Shown here: piece after piece, positions 26,979 through 35,492 of the stretch
Layout of the letters: each line of letters starts with the position of its first letter
How positions within the stretch are numbered: position 1 is the stretch's first letter
Source: JAUXJB01 sp965226855
Lineage (GTDB): Bacteria > Myxococcota_A > UBA9160 > SZUA-336
Reading direction: 5' to 3'
Assembly: GCA_965226855.1 (NCBI GenBank)
Contig: CBDDEE010000029.1
Location: 186,001-250,000, forward strand
DNA: 64,000 nt
Notes under the pieces: generated by a model
Databases searched by the model: none
What the model was told of the DNA's origin: nothing
Seen by the model: only the letters and a program-made list of their open reading frames with translations
Program-made: the position numbers and the translations under genes

Positions 26979-27983
26979 TTATCCCAGGAGCTCGAGGGCG
27001 CGGTTCAAAAGGGGCTCCATGGAGAGGCCCGTTCGCTCCCAGGTGGGATCGTCGCGCTTCCCGCGGCGGTGGAGCCCCAGGTTGAAGCCCGTGATGATGG
27101 CGAACTTGTAGGCGGCGAGGGCGCGGAACCAGTTGAGGTCGGGGAGGCGCTCGCCGTGCGCCTTGGCGTACAGGTCGACCAGCTCCTCCGCCCCCAGGAT
27201 GAGACCCGTCGGGCCTCCCTCCGGCGACCAGGCGTCGGGATCATTGAAGGTCGCGATCCACCCGACATCGTTCAGGGTCGAGCCGATACCGACGAGCTCC
27301 CAGTCGATGACCGCCAGCAGCTCGACCTGGGGCGAGTAGAAGAGGTTTCCGGTTTGAAAGTCGCCGTGAAAGACGCCGACGGGCGCATCGGCGGGGATCA
27401 TCTTCAATAGCTTTGCGCGCAGGTCTGGCACCCGGGCCAGCTTCTCGGGGTCGGCGGCCTTCTCGACGAACCGGTCCCAGCGCGTCACGTCCTCGTCGAA
27501 GGGAATGGGCGCGCCGAGGCTCTCGGCGACGACGCTCCAGTCCAGCCGATGAATGTTGGCGAGCGCGGCCATGGCCTGCTGCGCGGCGTGGAGCTTCAGC
27601 TCGGGGCTTAGCTTGGCGCCCCACTCGCCGGGCGCTGTGCGCAGCACATCGCCCTCCAGCTTCTCGACGACGAAGTACGGGCAGTCGAACCACTCGAGGT
27701 CGTCGCCCGACCACTGCACACTGCAGTGCGGCACCGGGCCCCCGTCGAGCGCGCCCAGAACGGCCGCCTGCCGCAACACGTCCGCGGTGCCGCGCCACCG
27801 GACATGGGGGGGCGGCATCCGCAGAAACCAGCCCTCGGTGCGCCCGCAGGCGTGTGCGATGAACCCGTACGAGAAGCCGGCGTGGCCAGGCATCTTGTGG
27901 ACCTCCGACACGGTTGCGTCGGGGTCGTCGTACTTAGCGCGGCAGAACGGGACGAGCCGGCGCTCGAGCTCGTCGAGCTCCAT
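26979..27983 (-). CDS. APH-type phosphotransferase (ACAD10/11 kinase-like)
   Basis: 334 residues with the aminoglycoside-phosphotransferase fold: PYFVVEKLEGDVL hinge region, catalytic loop VFHGDFQTGNLFYSP (Asp and Asn present) and DWELVGIG as the metal-binding DxE/DFG equivalent. The stop of the upstream small gene is directly adjacent to the start (zero gap), so translation is probably coupled. The context of an acyl-CoA dehydrogenase and an SDR supports phosphorylation of a hydroxyacyl-CoA or similar rather than antibiotic resistance. Confidence 0.9.
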   Translation of the reverse strand: MELDELERRLVPFCRAKYDDPDATVSEVHKMPGHAGFSYGFIAHACGRTEGWFLRMPPPHVRWRGTADVLRQAAVLGALDGGPVPHCSVQWSGDDLEWFDCPYFVVEKLEGDVLRTAPGEWGAKLSPELKLHAAQQAMAALANIHRLDWSVVAESLGAPIPFDEDVTRWDRFVEKAADPEKLARVPDLRAKLLKMIPADAPVGVFHGDFQTGNLFYSPQVELLAVIDWELVGIGSTLNDVGWIATFNDPDAWSPEGGPTGLILGAEELVDLYAKAHGERLPDLNWFRALAAYKFAIITGFNLGLHRRGKRDDPTWERTGLSMEPLLNRALELLG

Positions 27984-28220
27984 CTACTTCCTCAGCTTCT
28001 TGACGTCGGCCGGGACGGCCGAGAGCGTCTCGGAGAAGTCGGCGACTTGCCGCTGGAGCTCTGCGAGGTGCTCACCCTCACGGATCGCAACAGTCTGGAT
28101 CACCTCGCGCACGTCCGGGTCGGAGGTCTTGTCGGCCCACGCGCGCAGGTAGACGTGAGCGCTCCCCTCGCCGAGGGCGATCGCATTCAGCAATCCGAGG
28201 TAGCTGGGCTTGTCGGCCAC
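27984..28220 (-). CDS. Small ferritin-like helical protein, possibly 3'-truncated
   Basis: 78 residues from GTG 28220, which has AAGGAGAG six bases upstream. ADKPSYLGLLNAIALGEGSA, then LRAWADKT and REGEHLAELQRQVADF show the E...ExxH pattern of ferritin-like four-helix proteins. Relatives are usually about twice as long, so the C-terminal two helices may be missing; the frame ends LSAVPADVKKLRK exactly at the kinase start. First gene of the 28220-26233 operon. Confidence 0.65.
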   Translation of the reverse strand: MADKPSYLGLLNAIALGEGSAHVYLRAWADKTSDPDVREVIQTVAIREGEHLAELQRQVADFSETLSAVPADVKKLRK

Positions 28221-28313
28221 GAGTCTCTCCTTGCTGGCCGCATCATCCCCCGCAACCGAAATCCGGTCAAGCCGGACGCCCCCGAGCTCCAGCGCGCAGC
28301 CGACACGCAGGCC

Positions 28314-28427
28314 CCGCGCGCGTATCGCGGTCTGCGCTGGTCGTTGGAGATCGTGCCGGACGAGACGCACCTGGGGATCGCGAGCTCGTTCTTGCGCTGC
28401 CTGCGAGCGCTGTACTCGGCGAAGTAG
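28314..28427 (+). pseudogene. C-terminal fragment of an esterase (alpha/beta hydrolase)
   Basis: RAYRGLRWSLEIVPDETHLG, then IASSFLRCLRALYSAK and stop. This matches the end of the esterase at 29283-30143 (YPSLNLTMRIFAEETH). It contains the catalytic-type His (DETH). Everything upstream is missing. Confidence 0.6.
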
Positions 28428-28609
28428 ACGCTTGTCGACCCCGAGTTGATGGGGTAGGGGGTGAGCTCACCGGAGCACTCTGGCCCTCACCTACTTCTCG
28501 TATAACTCTTACGTCCCTCAGGAATAGCGCGGGGGTCCCCCAGACAGCGCGGCAAGAACGGCGCTGGATCCGTGGCGTCGATTATGATTGCGTTCTTTGG
28601 AAATGCCAA

Positions 28610-28897
28610 CTAGATCAAGAAGTCCCAGGTCACGACGAGGCACTGGGACGCGGATTGGTCCGGGGTCAGGGCTATCGAACTGACATTGGTAAACTGCTGA
28701 CTCATATAAGCGTAGTACTCGGCGAGCGTTCCGGTTGTGCCGAACGACTCTATGGTCCCGAGCTGATTTGCGCTGAAATCCCCTGCACCTGGGGTCGACT
28801 CCTGGAAGACATCCACAGAAGCTGCATAGCCGGGTGAGCCGGAACCGATGCATACCAGAGCGCTAATCGCCGCCGCGACCAGGTTGTGATTTCTCAC
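28610..28897 (-). CDS. Small exported protein, probably truncated
   Basis: 95 residues from GTG 28897, with AAGGGGC upstream. Signal peptide MRNHNLVAAAISALVCIGSG, cleavage near GYAAS, then a Ser/Thr/Gln-rich region (TIESFGTTGTLAEYYAYMSQ). It resembles the mature start of PEP-CTERM-type or other surface proteins, but no C-terminal sorting signal is present before the stop. 28428-28609 holds no gene. Confidence 0.5.
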   Translation of the reverse strand: MRNHNLVAAAISALVCIGSGSPGYAASVDVFQESTPGAGDFSANQLGTIESFGTTGTLAEYYAYMSQQFTNVSSIALTPDQSASQCLVVTWDFLI

Positions 28898-29282
28898 GTT
28901 GAGTGCCCCTTGTAATCAGTTTCGGTGCTGAAACAGAATTGGATCCCCGAGAAAAGTCCTGCGCGTCGGGGGCTAGTCCGCGGGACCGCGGTGGGGCTGG
29001 GGCAGCTTCCCTTTGAGGGTTCAACGGTCGCGCCAATCCGGTAGCAAAGGACGCCTGTGATTCTAGGTATGGGATCAGAGTGCTCTTCTATGGCATAGGG
29101 CAGAGGCATCAGGGCAGAGGTGTCAACCCACGAGCGGCGGGCTTCCTCCGATGAGTTCGTTGACTGCGCAGGGGTGTAGACCCGCAGCGATCGACCTGCT
29201 GTCCAGAAAAGAGGTGCTCACCAGGCGATGCGTCGGGCGAAAGTCGGCCGTGGCCTCCGAGGGCGTGATAGGGTCGCAAGCG

Positions 29283-30143
29283 ATGACCGACAGCACGCAG
29301 CCTATACAGCTTCCTGGCACCGAGTGTCACCTGCTCCACTCGAACGGGGTGGGCGACGACTTCGAGATCTCAGTCATCCTCCCGCCGCCTGAGATCCCGG
29401 GCCCTTTCCCGGTGGTCTATCTGACGGATGCCAACTTCTCGGTGGGTCTCGGCACCGGTATCATCCCGATGCTCTCGAACGGCGCTGAGATTCCGCCCGT
29501 GACCGTCGTGTGCATCGGTTACCCCATCGGCGGCGACTTCGCACGCTTCGCAAGCCTGCGCATGCGCGACTTCACTCCCACTGTCGAGGCGCGCCACGTC
29601 GACGCGATTGGGAAGATGACGGGCCAAGCGGTGGAGTGCGGGGGCGCCGCGAGGTTTCTCGAGTTCCTAACCACCGAGCTCCGCGACTGGATCGCCTCGC
29701 GCTACGACGTCACCGACGACACGACCTACATCGGGGACTCGGCGGGGGGCCTCTTTGGGACCTACACGCTACTGAATCAGCCGAACGCCTTCCGTCGCTA
29801 CCTGATCGGCAGCCCGTGGCTCACCTACGATCACCCGCTGTGCTTCAAGTACGAGGAGACTTACGCGGCGGACCACGACGACCTGCCAGCGACCGTTTTC
29901 CTGGCGGCGGGCGCCGACGAGGACGTCCTCCAGCCCGGCGTTGACCCGGCGATCCTCCCGATTTTAAGCGACGCCAAGACCGCGGCGTACACGCGCGAGC
30001 TCGCCGCCAAACTCGAGAGCCGCAACTACCCGAGCTTAAACTTGACCATGCGCATCTTCGCCGAGGAAACCCACTACACGCTTCCCCCCATCCTCATCGC
30101 GCATGGCCTGCGCAGGGTCTTCCTGAACGACCCGCCTGATTAG
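29283..30143 (+). CDS. Enterochelin-esterase-like alpha/beta hydrolase
   Basis: 286 residues. YEISVxLPP-type opening (FEISVILPPPEIPGPFPVVY), PVTVVCIGYPIGGDFARF, nucleophile elbow YIGDSAGGLFGTY (Ser), acid loop LAAGADEDVL and catalytic His in FAEETHYTLPP. This is the IroE/Fes-like esterase fold (DUF3327/esterase D group). No signal peptide, so cytosolic. The start at 29283 fits family length; the frame is open 44 codons further upstream without family similarity. A C-terminal fragment of a relative lies at 28314-28427, which suggests that a tandem duplicate was deleted. Confidence 0.85.
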   Translation: MTDSTQPIQLPGTECHLLHSNGVGDDFEISVILPPPEIPGPFPVVYLTDANFSVGLGTGIIPMLSNGAEIPPVTVVCIGYPIGGDFARFASLRMRDFTPTVEARHVDAIGKMTGQAVECGGAARFLEFLTTELRDWIASRYDVTDDTTYIGDSAGGLFGTYTLLNQPNAFRRYLIGSPWLTYDHPLCFKYEETYAADHDDLPATVFLAAGADEDVLQPGVDPAILPILSDAKTAAYTRELAAKLESRNYPSLNLTMRIFAEETHYTLPPILIAHGLRRVFLNDPPD

Positions 30144-30301
30144 AGTGCCCTTCGGGGCCGGGGCCCCTCGAATCCTCGCACCAACTTTTCCCATGAGGAT
30201 AAGACTCGACAGTCGTAGGACCGTCCTGCGCTGGCACCCTTCTCGACCGTCAGCGGGATAGATCCTCGGGCACTCGCGCGCGGCGCTATCCTCACCGCCC
30301 C

Positions 30302-30475
30302 GTGTTGGAGTACAAGCAGCCCGACGCGGTCCTTACCCTCGCCGAGGGGTTGGCCGAGTATCGGAGGGCAAACCCAGGGCTGATGCGAGCGGCTCCTGGG
30401 CACGCCGAGGCCGAGTCCTTCTTCCGAGGCCACGACGCCGTGCACGTCGTGTTCGGCTGCAACACCGGAGAACGA
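30302..30475 (+). pseudogene. Coq4/HD-motif-like protein, N-terminal fragment
   Basis: From GTG 30302: LEYKQPDAVLTLAEGLAEYR, then RGHDAVHVVFGCNTGE. The HDxxHVVFGCxT motif is related to the Coq4-type metal motif and found in small bacterial proteins of that group. After 58 codons it is cut by an IS3 orfA fragment starting at 30478. Confidence 0.55.
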
Positions 30476-30477
30476 GG

Positions 30478-30620
30478 ATGGGGAAGAATCGACACACCGC
30501 GGAGCAGATCATCGCGAAGCTGCGAGAAGCCGAAGTGGAGCTGGCCCAGGGCCGGCCACTGGCCGAGGTGGTGCGGGAGCTCGAGATCGCGGAGCAGACG
30601 AACTACCGCTGGCGTTACGT
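30478..30620 (+). pseudogene. IS3-family transposase OrfA, N-terminal fragment
   Basis: MGKNRHTAEQIIAKLREAEV, then CRKL-like LEIAEQTNYRWR: the HTH of IS2/IS1353-type OrfA. It ends after about 47 codons in unrelated sequence; 30620-30817 contains nothing recognisable. Confidence 0.75.
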
Positions 30621-30833
30621 GCCGCACATATCCTGGACTCCTTGCCCAGATTTCCGGTCCCTACCCCCTCAGAGAGTCAGCGGAGTCGTGTCCTCGAATG
30701 CAACGTTCTGGGAAACCGTTGCATCCGGCGCGAGTACCCCGCCTGTCCCGACTTGGCTCAGGTCTTGCGTTTGGGCCGCTACTCCACTTTCCCAAGTCCA
30801 AGTAAGGGATCAGTCACCTAAGAGAGAGCCGTC

Positions 30834-32058
30834 GGGAGGCTGCCGAGCAGGGAGAGGGATCGCCGTTCCCGGTACGAACCGGTTCGGTGTCGCACGGGTA
30901 GATCTTGCGGGATCATGAGCTATGTCGCCTCCAACAGGTTGCGGATACGGACCAGGTTGTAGGCCGCAGCAGTGAAGGTGAAGACCCAGCCGACCCGATC
31001 CGTGCCCCGGTGCCGGGTCTTGCGCATCAAGCCCACCGTCTTCATCCAGCCAAACACCTCCTCCACCCGTTTGCGGAAGCGCTGGCTCACCTCGTAGCCC
31101 GGGTGTCCTGTGGTCCTTCGATCGATCGCGCTTCGGCGGTTCGTCGTGTTCTGTGCCACGTGCGGGGTAACGCTCCAGGCCCGAAGCGCCTGCACAAAGC
31201 TCTTGGCGTCGTAGCCCTTGTCTCCAGCCAGGGTGATCCGGCGAGCGCCCCCCAGACCCAGCACCATCTCGAGAGCCGCTTCGCGCTCCGCATACCCCGA
31301 CGCCTGAGTGAGCTTCGCCGCCACCACCAGGCCGTTGCGGTTCTCCGTCACGACGTGTCCCTGATACGCGAGCCGCGCGCCCTGGCCCCTCATCCCCGCC
31401 AGTCGGGCGTCCGGATCCGTCCTCGACGCATGCGTCTGGTTGCTCCGCTTCTCGCCCCGGAAGTTGACCGTCGGGTTGCCCGGGTCGTCATCGTCCCTGC
31501 GCTTCTCGTCCTTGCGCACGAAGCTCTTCTGGCTCGCCCACGCCTCGATCAGCGTCCCGTCCACCGTGAAGTGCTCCGATGACACCAACCCCTCCGACTC
31601 CGCCTGCGCCAGCACCGCCTCGAAGAAATGCTGAGCGATCTCGCCCTTCAGCAGCCGTTCCCGATTCTTGGTGAACACCGTCGCGCTGAACACCTCATCG
31701 TCCAGCTCCAGGCCCACGAACCAGCGGTAGAGCAGGTTGTAGTCGATCTGCTCGATCAGCTGGCGCTCGCTCCGGATCGTGTACAGCACCTGCAACAGCA
31801 GCGCCCGCAACAGCTGCTCCGGCGGGACCGACGGTCGGCCGACCCCTTTGGCGTAGATACCATCGAAGCGTCGCGACAGCTGCTCCAGCGCCGCGTCCAC
31901 CAGTCGCCGGATCGCTCGAAGCGGATGGTCCTCGGGAATCCGGGACTCCAGCGATACGTAGCTGAAGATCCCACCCTGGAGCGTCTGCGGTCCTCTCACA
32001 TCTCCCCCTTGGGGCTTCCCTCAAAGGTACCCTTCGATGAGGAGTTTTTCAGCAGCCT
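30834..32058 (-). mobile_element. Intact IS5-type insertion sequence
   Basis: One complete transposase gene between ends that share aggctgc (left about 30836, right as the complement of tttttcagcagcctg ending at 32057). A 16-base direct repeat ctaagagagagccgtc flanks it at 30818-30833 and 32059-32074, unusually long for a target duplication of this family. Confidence 0.75.
30920..31999 (-). CDS. IS5-family transposase
   Basis: 359 residues, complete. DUF772-type N-terminal domain (HPLRAIRRLVDAAL, PEQLLRALLLQVLYTIRSER), DDE domain with Asp in HFTVDGTLIEAWAS, Asp in TLAGDKGYDAK and Glu in RVEEVFGWMK; ends YNLVRIRNLLEAT. No frameshift, so probably active. Confidence 0.93.
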   Translation of the reverse strand: MRGPQTLQGGIFSYVSLESRIPEDHPLRAIRRLVDAALEQLSRRFDGIYAKGVGRPSVPPEQLLRALLLQVLYTIRSERQLIEQIDYNLLYRWFVGLELDDEVFSATVFTKNRERLLKGEIAQHFFEAVLAQAESEGLVSSEHFTVDGTLIEAWASQKSFVRKDEKRRDDDDPGNPTVNFRGEKRSNQTHASRTDPDARLAGMRGQGARLAYQGHVVTENRNGLVVAAKLTQASGYAEREAALEMVLGLGGARRITLAGDKGYDAKSFVQALRAWSVTPHVAQNTTNRRSAIDRRTTGHPGYEVSQRFRKRVEEVFGWMKTVGLMRKTRHRGTDRVGWVFTFTAAAYNLVRIRNLLEAT

Positions 32059-32078
32059 GCTAAGAGAGAGCCGTCTCC

Positions 32079-32552
32079 TCATCGCACTCGACGATCTCCG
32101 TGTACACGTCCGGGCCTGGCGAGGCTGAGGATGCGGCACCGCGAGTAGTGAAGGAGCGGAAGATGCAACCTCACTAGCTCGATACCATCAAAGAACTCCT
32201 CCGACCTGATGCGGTGGCTCTTCGCCACCTCCTTGATGTACGAGTCGCGGATCCCGAGTGCCGGCGGAATCTGAGACCGTGGGCTCAGGTGGTCGCCTTC
32301 CGCCCGGAATACGAGCCGCCCGAGCAGGCGGATTCGACTCTTCGGATCGACGCCGTTCTCGTCCATCCAGCACACCACCGACGGGCAGGTCTTCAGAAAG
32401 TAGGCGTACGCCCGGAGCCCTTCGCGCGTGTACTGATCGAACGTGGCGCTCGGGAAAGGGCCGATGTCAGCGTCATCTGCGAAGAAGGAGTCTCGCCTGG
32501 CCTCACGCACATCATCTGCTATAAGCGAGGTCAGGCCGAACACCGCAGACAT
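32079..32552 (-). CDS. Hypothetical protein, possibly a fragment
   Basis: 157-codon frame. FPSATFDQYTREGLRAYAYF, then LKTCPSVVCWMDENGVD and LGIRDSYIKEVAKSHRIRSE look protein-like. The last 25 residues are Arg-rich and adjoin the IS5 end, so the true C-terminus may be lost. I do not recognise the family. No clear ribosome site at 32552. Confidence 0.4.
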   Translation of the reverse strand: MSAVFGLTSLIADDVREARRDSFFADDADIGPFPSATFDQYTREGLRAYAYFLKTCPSVVCWMDENGVDPKSRIRLLGRLVFRAEGDHLSPRSQIPPALGIRDSYIKEVAKSHRIRSEEFFDGIELVRLHLPLLHYSRCRILSLARPGRVHGDRRVR

Positions 32553-32826
32553 CTCCTTGCACTGGCTCCGATTGCCAGACCACCTGATTGCCGAGCAGAC
32601 CTCGGGCAGCTGGTGTGGGACGCACGGCCGGAAGCGCCGTTTTCTTGAGGGCTACGCGAGAGTTTACAGCGCGCTCTCGCTGCCGTGCCGGGCCACGCTA
32701 TCTGAAGTGCGCCGAGCGCAAAGCCGAGGAACCCGCGACCCACTGATCTCGCGCGGCGTTGTGACACGCAGGGCGCAGCCATATAGTGGGTAGGGCGCAG
32801 ATGTCCTGCGCGCAGGAGGAACGAAC

Positions 32827-33567
32827 GTGAGCCCCAGCGTCCTCGGCTTCGCCGGCCTGATCCTGGTAGTCGGCGCCATGGTGCCCTGGTTACGGCGCAT
32901 GCGGGATGTGCGCATCCCGGAGAACCGCACGCCCTTCGTCACCGCCTGGCTCGCGGGCGCAGCTCTGGGCCTGGCGTCGCTGGTCTCAGGCCCCGGCTGG
33001 CCAGGCGGCATCGCGGCCGCCCTGGCGCTGGTCGCGGGCGCCTTCCCCAGCATCTTCGTCGCGATCAGCGCGCAGCAGGTCGCGCCGAACGCTATTCGCG
33101 TCGGCGGCAAGCTCCCGGACTTCGGTGCGCCCGACGAGACGGGCGCGCGCTTCGAGATCGCGAGCACCGTCGGCAAGCCGCTCCTGCTCAAGTTCTTCCG
33201 CGGCCACTGGTGACCGTACTGTGTCGCCGAGTTGCGGCGATGGGAGGAGCTGCGGCCCGAGTTCGACGCGCGCGGCGTCTCGATCGTGACAGTGTGCAGC
33301 GACACGCCCGAGAAGATCGCGGCCGGTCACGCGAAGCACGGTCTCGGCGCCGTGATGCTGTCGGATCCGAAGCTCGAGGTGACCGACCTCTTCGGCCTGC
33401 GCAACCAGAAGATCCAGACCGGGCCGCCAGGCCGGCCGCAGCCCGTGCCGACTTCGATCCTCACGGACGCCGCCGGGGTCGTTCGCTGGATCGACCAGTC
33501 CGAGAACCACCAGCGCCGCTCCGACCCCGACGTCGTCCTCGGCGCCCTGAAGGAGCACCTGGGCTAG
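32827..33567 (+). CDS. Membrane-anchored peroxiredoxin-like protein, probable selenoprotein (U-x-x-C)
   Basis: Two consecutive frames in the same phase, 32827-33213 and 33214-33567, join into one 246-residue protein if the TGA at 33211-33213 is read as selenocysteine. N-terminus: two or three hydrophobic segments (LGFAGLILVVGAMVPWL, AAALALVAGAFPSIFVAISA). Then a thioredoxin-fold AhpC/TSA domain: LPDFGAPDETGARFEIAST, LLLKFFRGHW-U-PYC-VAELR, VSIVTVCSDTPEKI, SILTDAAGVVRWID. U129 replaces the first Cys of a CxxC site (C132 is the second). A hairpin with G first in the loop follows at the right distance (33223-33241). GTG start after AGGAGGA. Role inferred: thiol redox or peroxide handling at the membrane. 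Confidence 0.85.
33217..33247 (+). promoter_or_regulatory. Candidate bacterial SECIS hairpin
   Basis: In the coding sequence just after the TGA: gtcgcc (33223-33228) pairs with ggcgat (33236-33241) around the loop gagttgc. The loop opens with G and lies about 15 bases after the TGA, within or at the edge of the range reported for bacterial SECIS elements read by SelB. Confidence 0.5.
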
Positions 33568-33675
33568 CCCTTAAAGAACCCGCCGCAGTATTGCTCGTAC
33601 AGAGCGTAGACCGCGAGGGCGCCCCCAGCGACCATCTCACGCCTGTCCCACAGGGCGGCTAGATTGAAACCGGCT

Positions 33676-33890
33676 ATGAAGACCCGAGGTCTCCTCCACC
33701 TGAACTTGAACGTGTCGGATCTTGCGCGATCTGTTCGCTTCCGCCGCGAGCTCTTCGGTCTCGAGGTGGTTGCGACGTCCGACGGTGACGAAGAGATCGA
33801 CGGGCGGCACGTGAGAATCAGTCAAGTGGTGCTGCGGACCCCAGGAACTAGGGAGCTGTTTGCGCTTACACAGGCCGCGCCGCGCCCCGG
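33676..33890 (+). pseudogene. Glyoxalase/VOC-family protein, N-terminal fragment
   Basis: From ATG 33676: LLHLNLNVSDLARSVRFRRE, LFGLEVVATSDGDEE and RHVRISQVVLRTPG, the first beta-alpha-beta module of vicinal-oxygen-chelate proteins with metal-ligand His in LHLNLNV. Cut at about 33885 where tRNA-Ser-like sequence begins. Confidence 0.7.
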
Positions 33891-33919
33891 GTGCCACCCA
33901 AGTTGAGTGCCCGCGCCCC

Positions 33920-33958
33920 TTTCAAGACCGCCGCCTTCGACCACTCGGCCACCTCTCT
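33920..33958 (-). pseudogene. tRNA-Ser(UGA) 5' half
   Basis: On the minus strand: gagaggtggccgagtggtcg, then aaggcggcggtcttgaaa, identical in pattern to bacterial tRNA-Ser from the acceptor through the anticodon loop CTTGAAA (anticodon TGA). The variable arm, T arm and 3' acceptor are absent. The sequence continues instead into an unrelated GC-rich stretch and the VOC fragment. Confidence 0.7.
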
Positions 33959-34117
33959 GCTTAGTGAAATCAAGTACTTAGCGTATCGCGTGTGCTCCAG
34001 CGGGGCTCGGCTCTCGCCGAGAGCGGTGACGATCGGACGGTCGCTTCGTGTGCTCGCCAGCGTTTGGCGGCCACCCCGCATCCATCATTGTTCCTGCAGC
34101 GTACTCTAGTGTCCCGA

Positions 34118-34367
34118 AAACGGGCCAAAATCGGCGCACGAGCCGGCCCCATTTGGCACTACGTGGCACAAGAGCGCCCCCTACATGTACGCGTACATGC
34201 GCGTTCGAAGGACCTCTGGGATCGCCACGTCGTGCCATCCAGCCCAGCTCCCGCGAGAAGACCGCGTACGACCTCCGGGTCGGCGAGCTACAGTGGCCGC
34301 CAGAGGACGGTGAAAACGTCACGAATCGGACGGTGAATGCGCCGCTAAAAACGGGACAAAACGCGGA
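34118..34367 (-). repeat. Repeat family B pieces
   Basis: 34118-34188 is an inverted ggcactacgtggcac unit preceded by cgagccggccccatttggc. 34309-34367 is the IS21-terminus-like part (gtcacgaatcggac, then gctaaaaacgggacaaaacg). About 120 unrelated bases lie between. Confidence 0.6.
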
Positions 34368-34650
34368 GATCGGCAATGCGGCTGTACGAGCAGCTTCCGG
34401 CGAGCGAGCGGCACGAGCCCGGTTGCCGATCACGGTGATCGACCGGCAGAGTCTGGGCGAGGCGCTCGCCTGGTGGCGCAAATCCTACGCAACGTAGGGT
34501 ACTAGATGTTACCGGCGAGCTGAATCGCCCGAGGCAGTCGCACGCCCAGGTGCACGGGGGCAGCCACGAGGGTTCGAGCCGCCCGCAGCGCCGCTCACGT
34601 TTTAGCGGCGGTACTGTGCCAACGGGGTGAACAGCAAAAGGTGATCTCGG

Positions 34651-34839
34651 ATGGAGGCCCTCGCTCGCTTCGTCGAGTACTACAACCACGAGCGGCTGCA
34701 CGAAGCCATTCCGCAAATGGGAGCGAGAACCCTCTCTAAGAAAATCGGCCCAACGGTCCCAGAAGATCTGACGACGTACACTCGCCAGAAGAGCCTGTTC
34801 GACGAAGAGGAACCGGAACCGAGCTGCTTCTGCGACTAG
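34651..34839 (+). pseudogene. IS3-type transposase OrfB, C-terminal end
   Basis: ALARFVEYYNHERLHEAIPQ is the typical end of the rve integrase core of IS3 OrfB. It is followed by a family-specific tail ending EEEPEPSCFCD. The last part is shared with 8891-9018 and, inverted, with 37399-37468, so one IS type has left its 3' end three times. Confidence 0.75.
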
Positions 34840-35239
34840 GTAAAAGATGTTGTGCCACGTAGTGCGGGGGTGGGATGAAAGCGCTGGAGAAATAATCCCC
34901 CTACCTAAAAGGGGGTGCCGCGCGCGCAGCCGCACGGGCCCTGCATGCCGCCTCGTTTCCCTCCTGCGCGCCTCGCGGCCGCCGGGTTTTCCCCCGTTTT
35001 GACCCAGGTCGCCACGGCCCCCTGCACCCGGTGCAGATCGGGCCTAAACCCAAGAATGCACACCCCTTCGGAAGAGAGGGCACAACCCCCCACCACTACA
35101 TGTAGGGGTTGATCTTGTGCCACGTAGTGCCGCGTAGTGCCACGTAGTGCCAAATGGGGCCGGCTCGTGCCCCGATTTCCGCCTGGTGGAGGGCTCTTCG
35201 CTTTCGATCCGGCGCACGCTGCCCCCCCACGTTCCGTCC
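34711..35239 (+). repeat. Large composite repeat (family B), right copy
   Basis: 529 bp, direct copy of 8889-9409 about 25.8 kb away. The decamer array gtgccacgta / gtgccgcgta / gtgccacgta is at about 35119-35150. Confidence 0.9.
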
Positions 35240-35492
35240 CTGATGAAGCCCGGCTGAGCGAGCTGGACCACCTCTGGACGAACCGATCTCTGCTGTGCTC
35301 GAACGAGACCCCTGCGCTCGGTGATCGTGCGCCCGGGCCAGTGTTCGATTAGGCGCCGGCGCCACGGCGCGGCCGCCTTCGGGTCCCCCGACCGCTGAGT
35401 CCCCGCCGACACTACGAGGAGTCAGTGACAATGTTACCAGGGGTAGTTACGCCGACGAGCTGGCGACCGTGGGAGTGCGCTCTCGAGCTGGT
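35240..35492. other. Intergenic remnant
   Basis: A minus-strand frame (LIEHWPGRTITERRGLVRAQ) is weakly protein-like but has no start and is cut on both sides by repeats. Confidence 0.2.

Noticed and set aside
32827..33213. Two separate genes split at the TGA
   Set aside because: The phase is unbroken, the downstream frame lacks its own ribosome site, and the thioredoxin fold needs both halves; selenocysteine read-through is the simpler explanation.
33866..34081. Frame reading REVAEWSKAAVLK
   Set aside because: Translation of the tRNA-Ser 5' half, not a protein.
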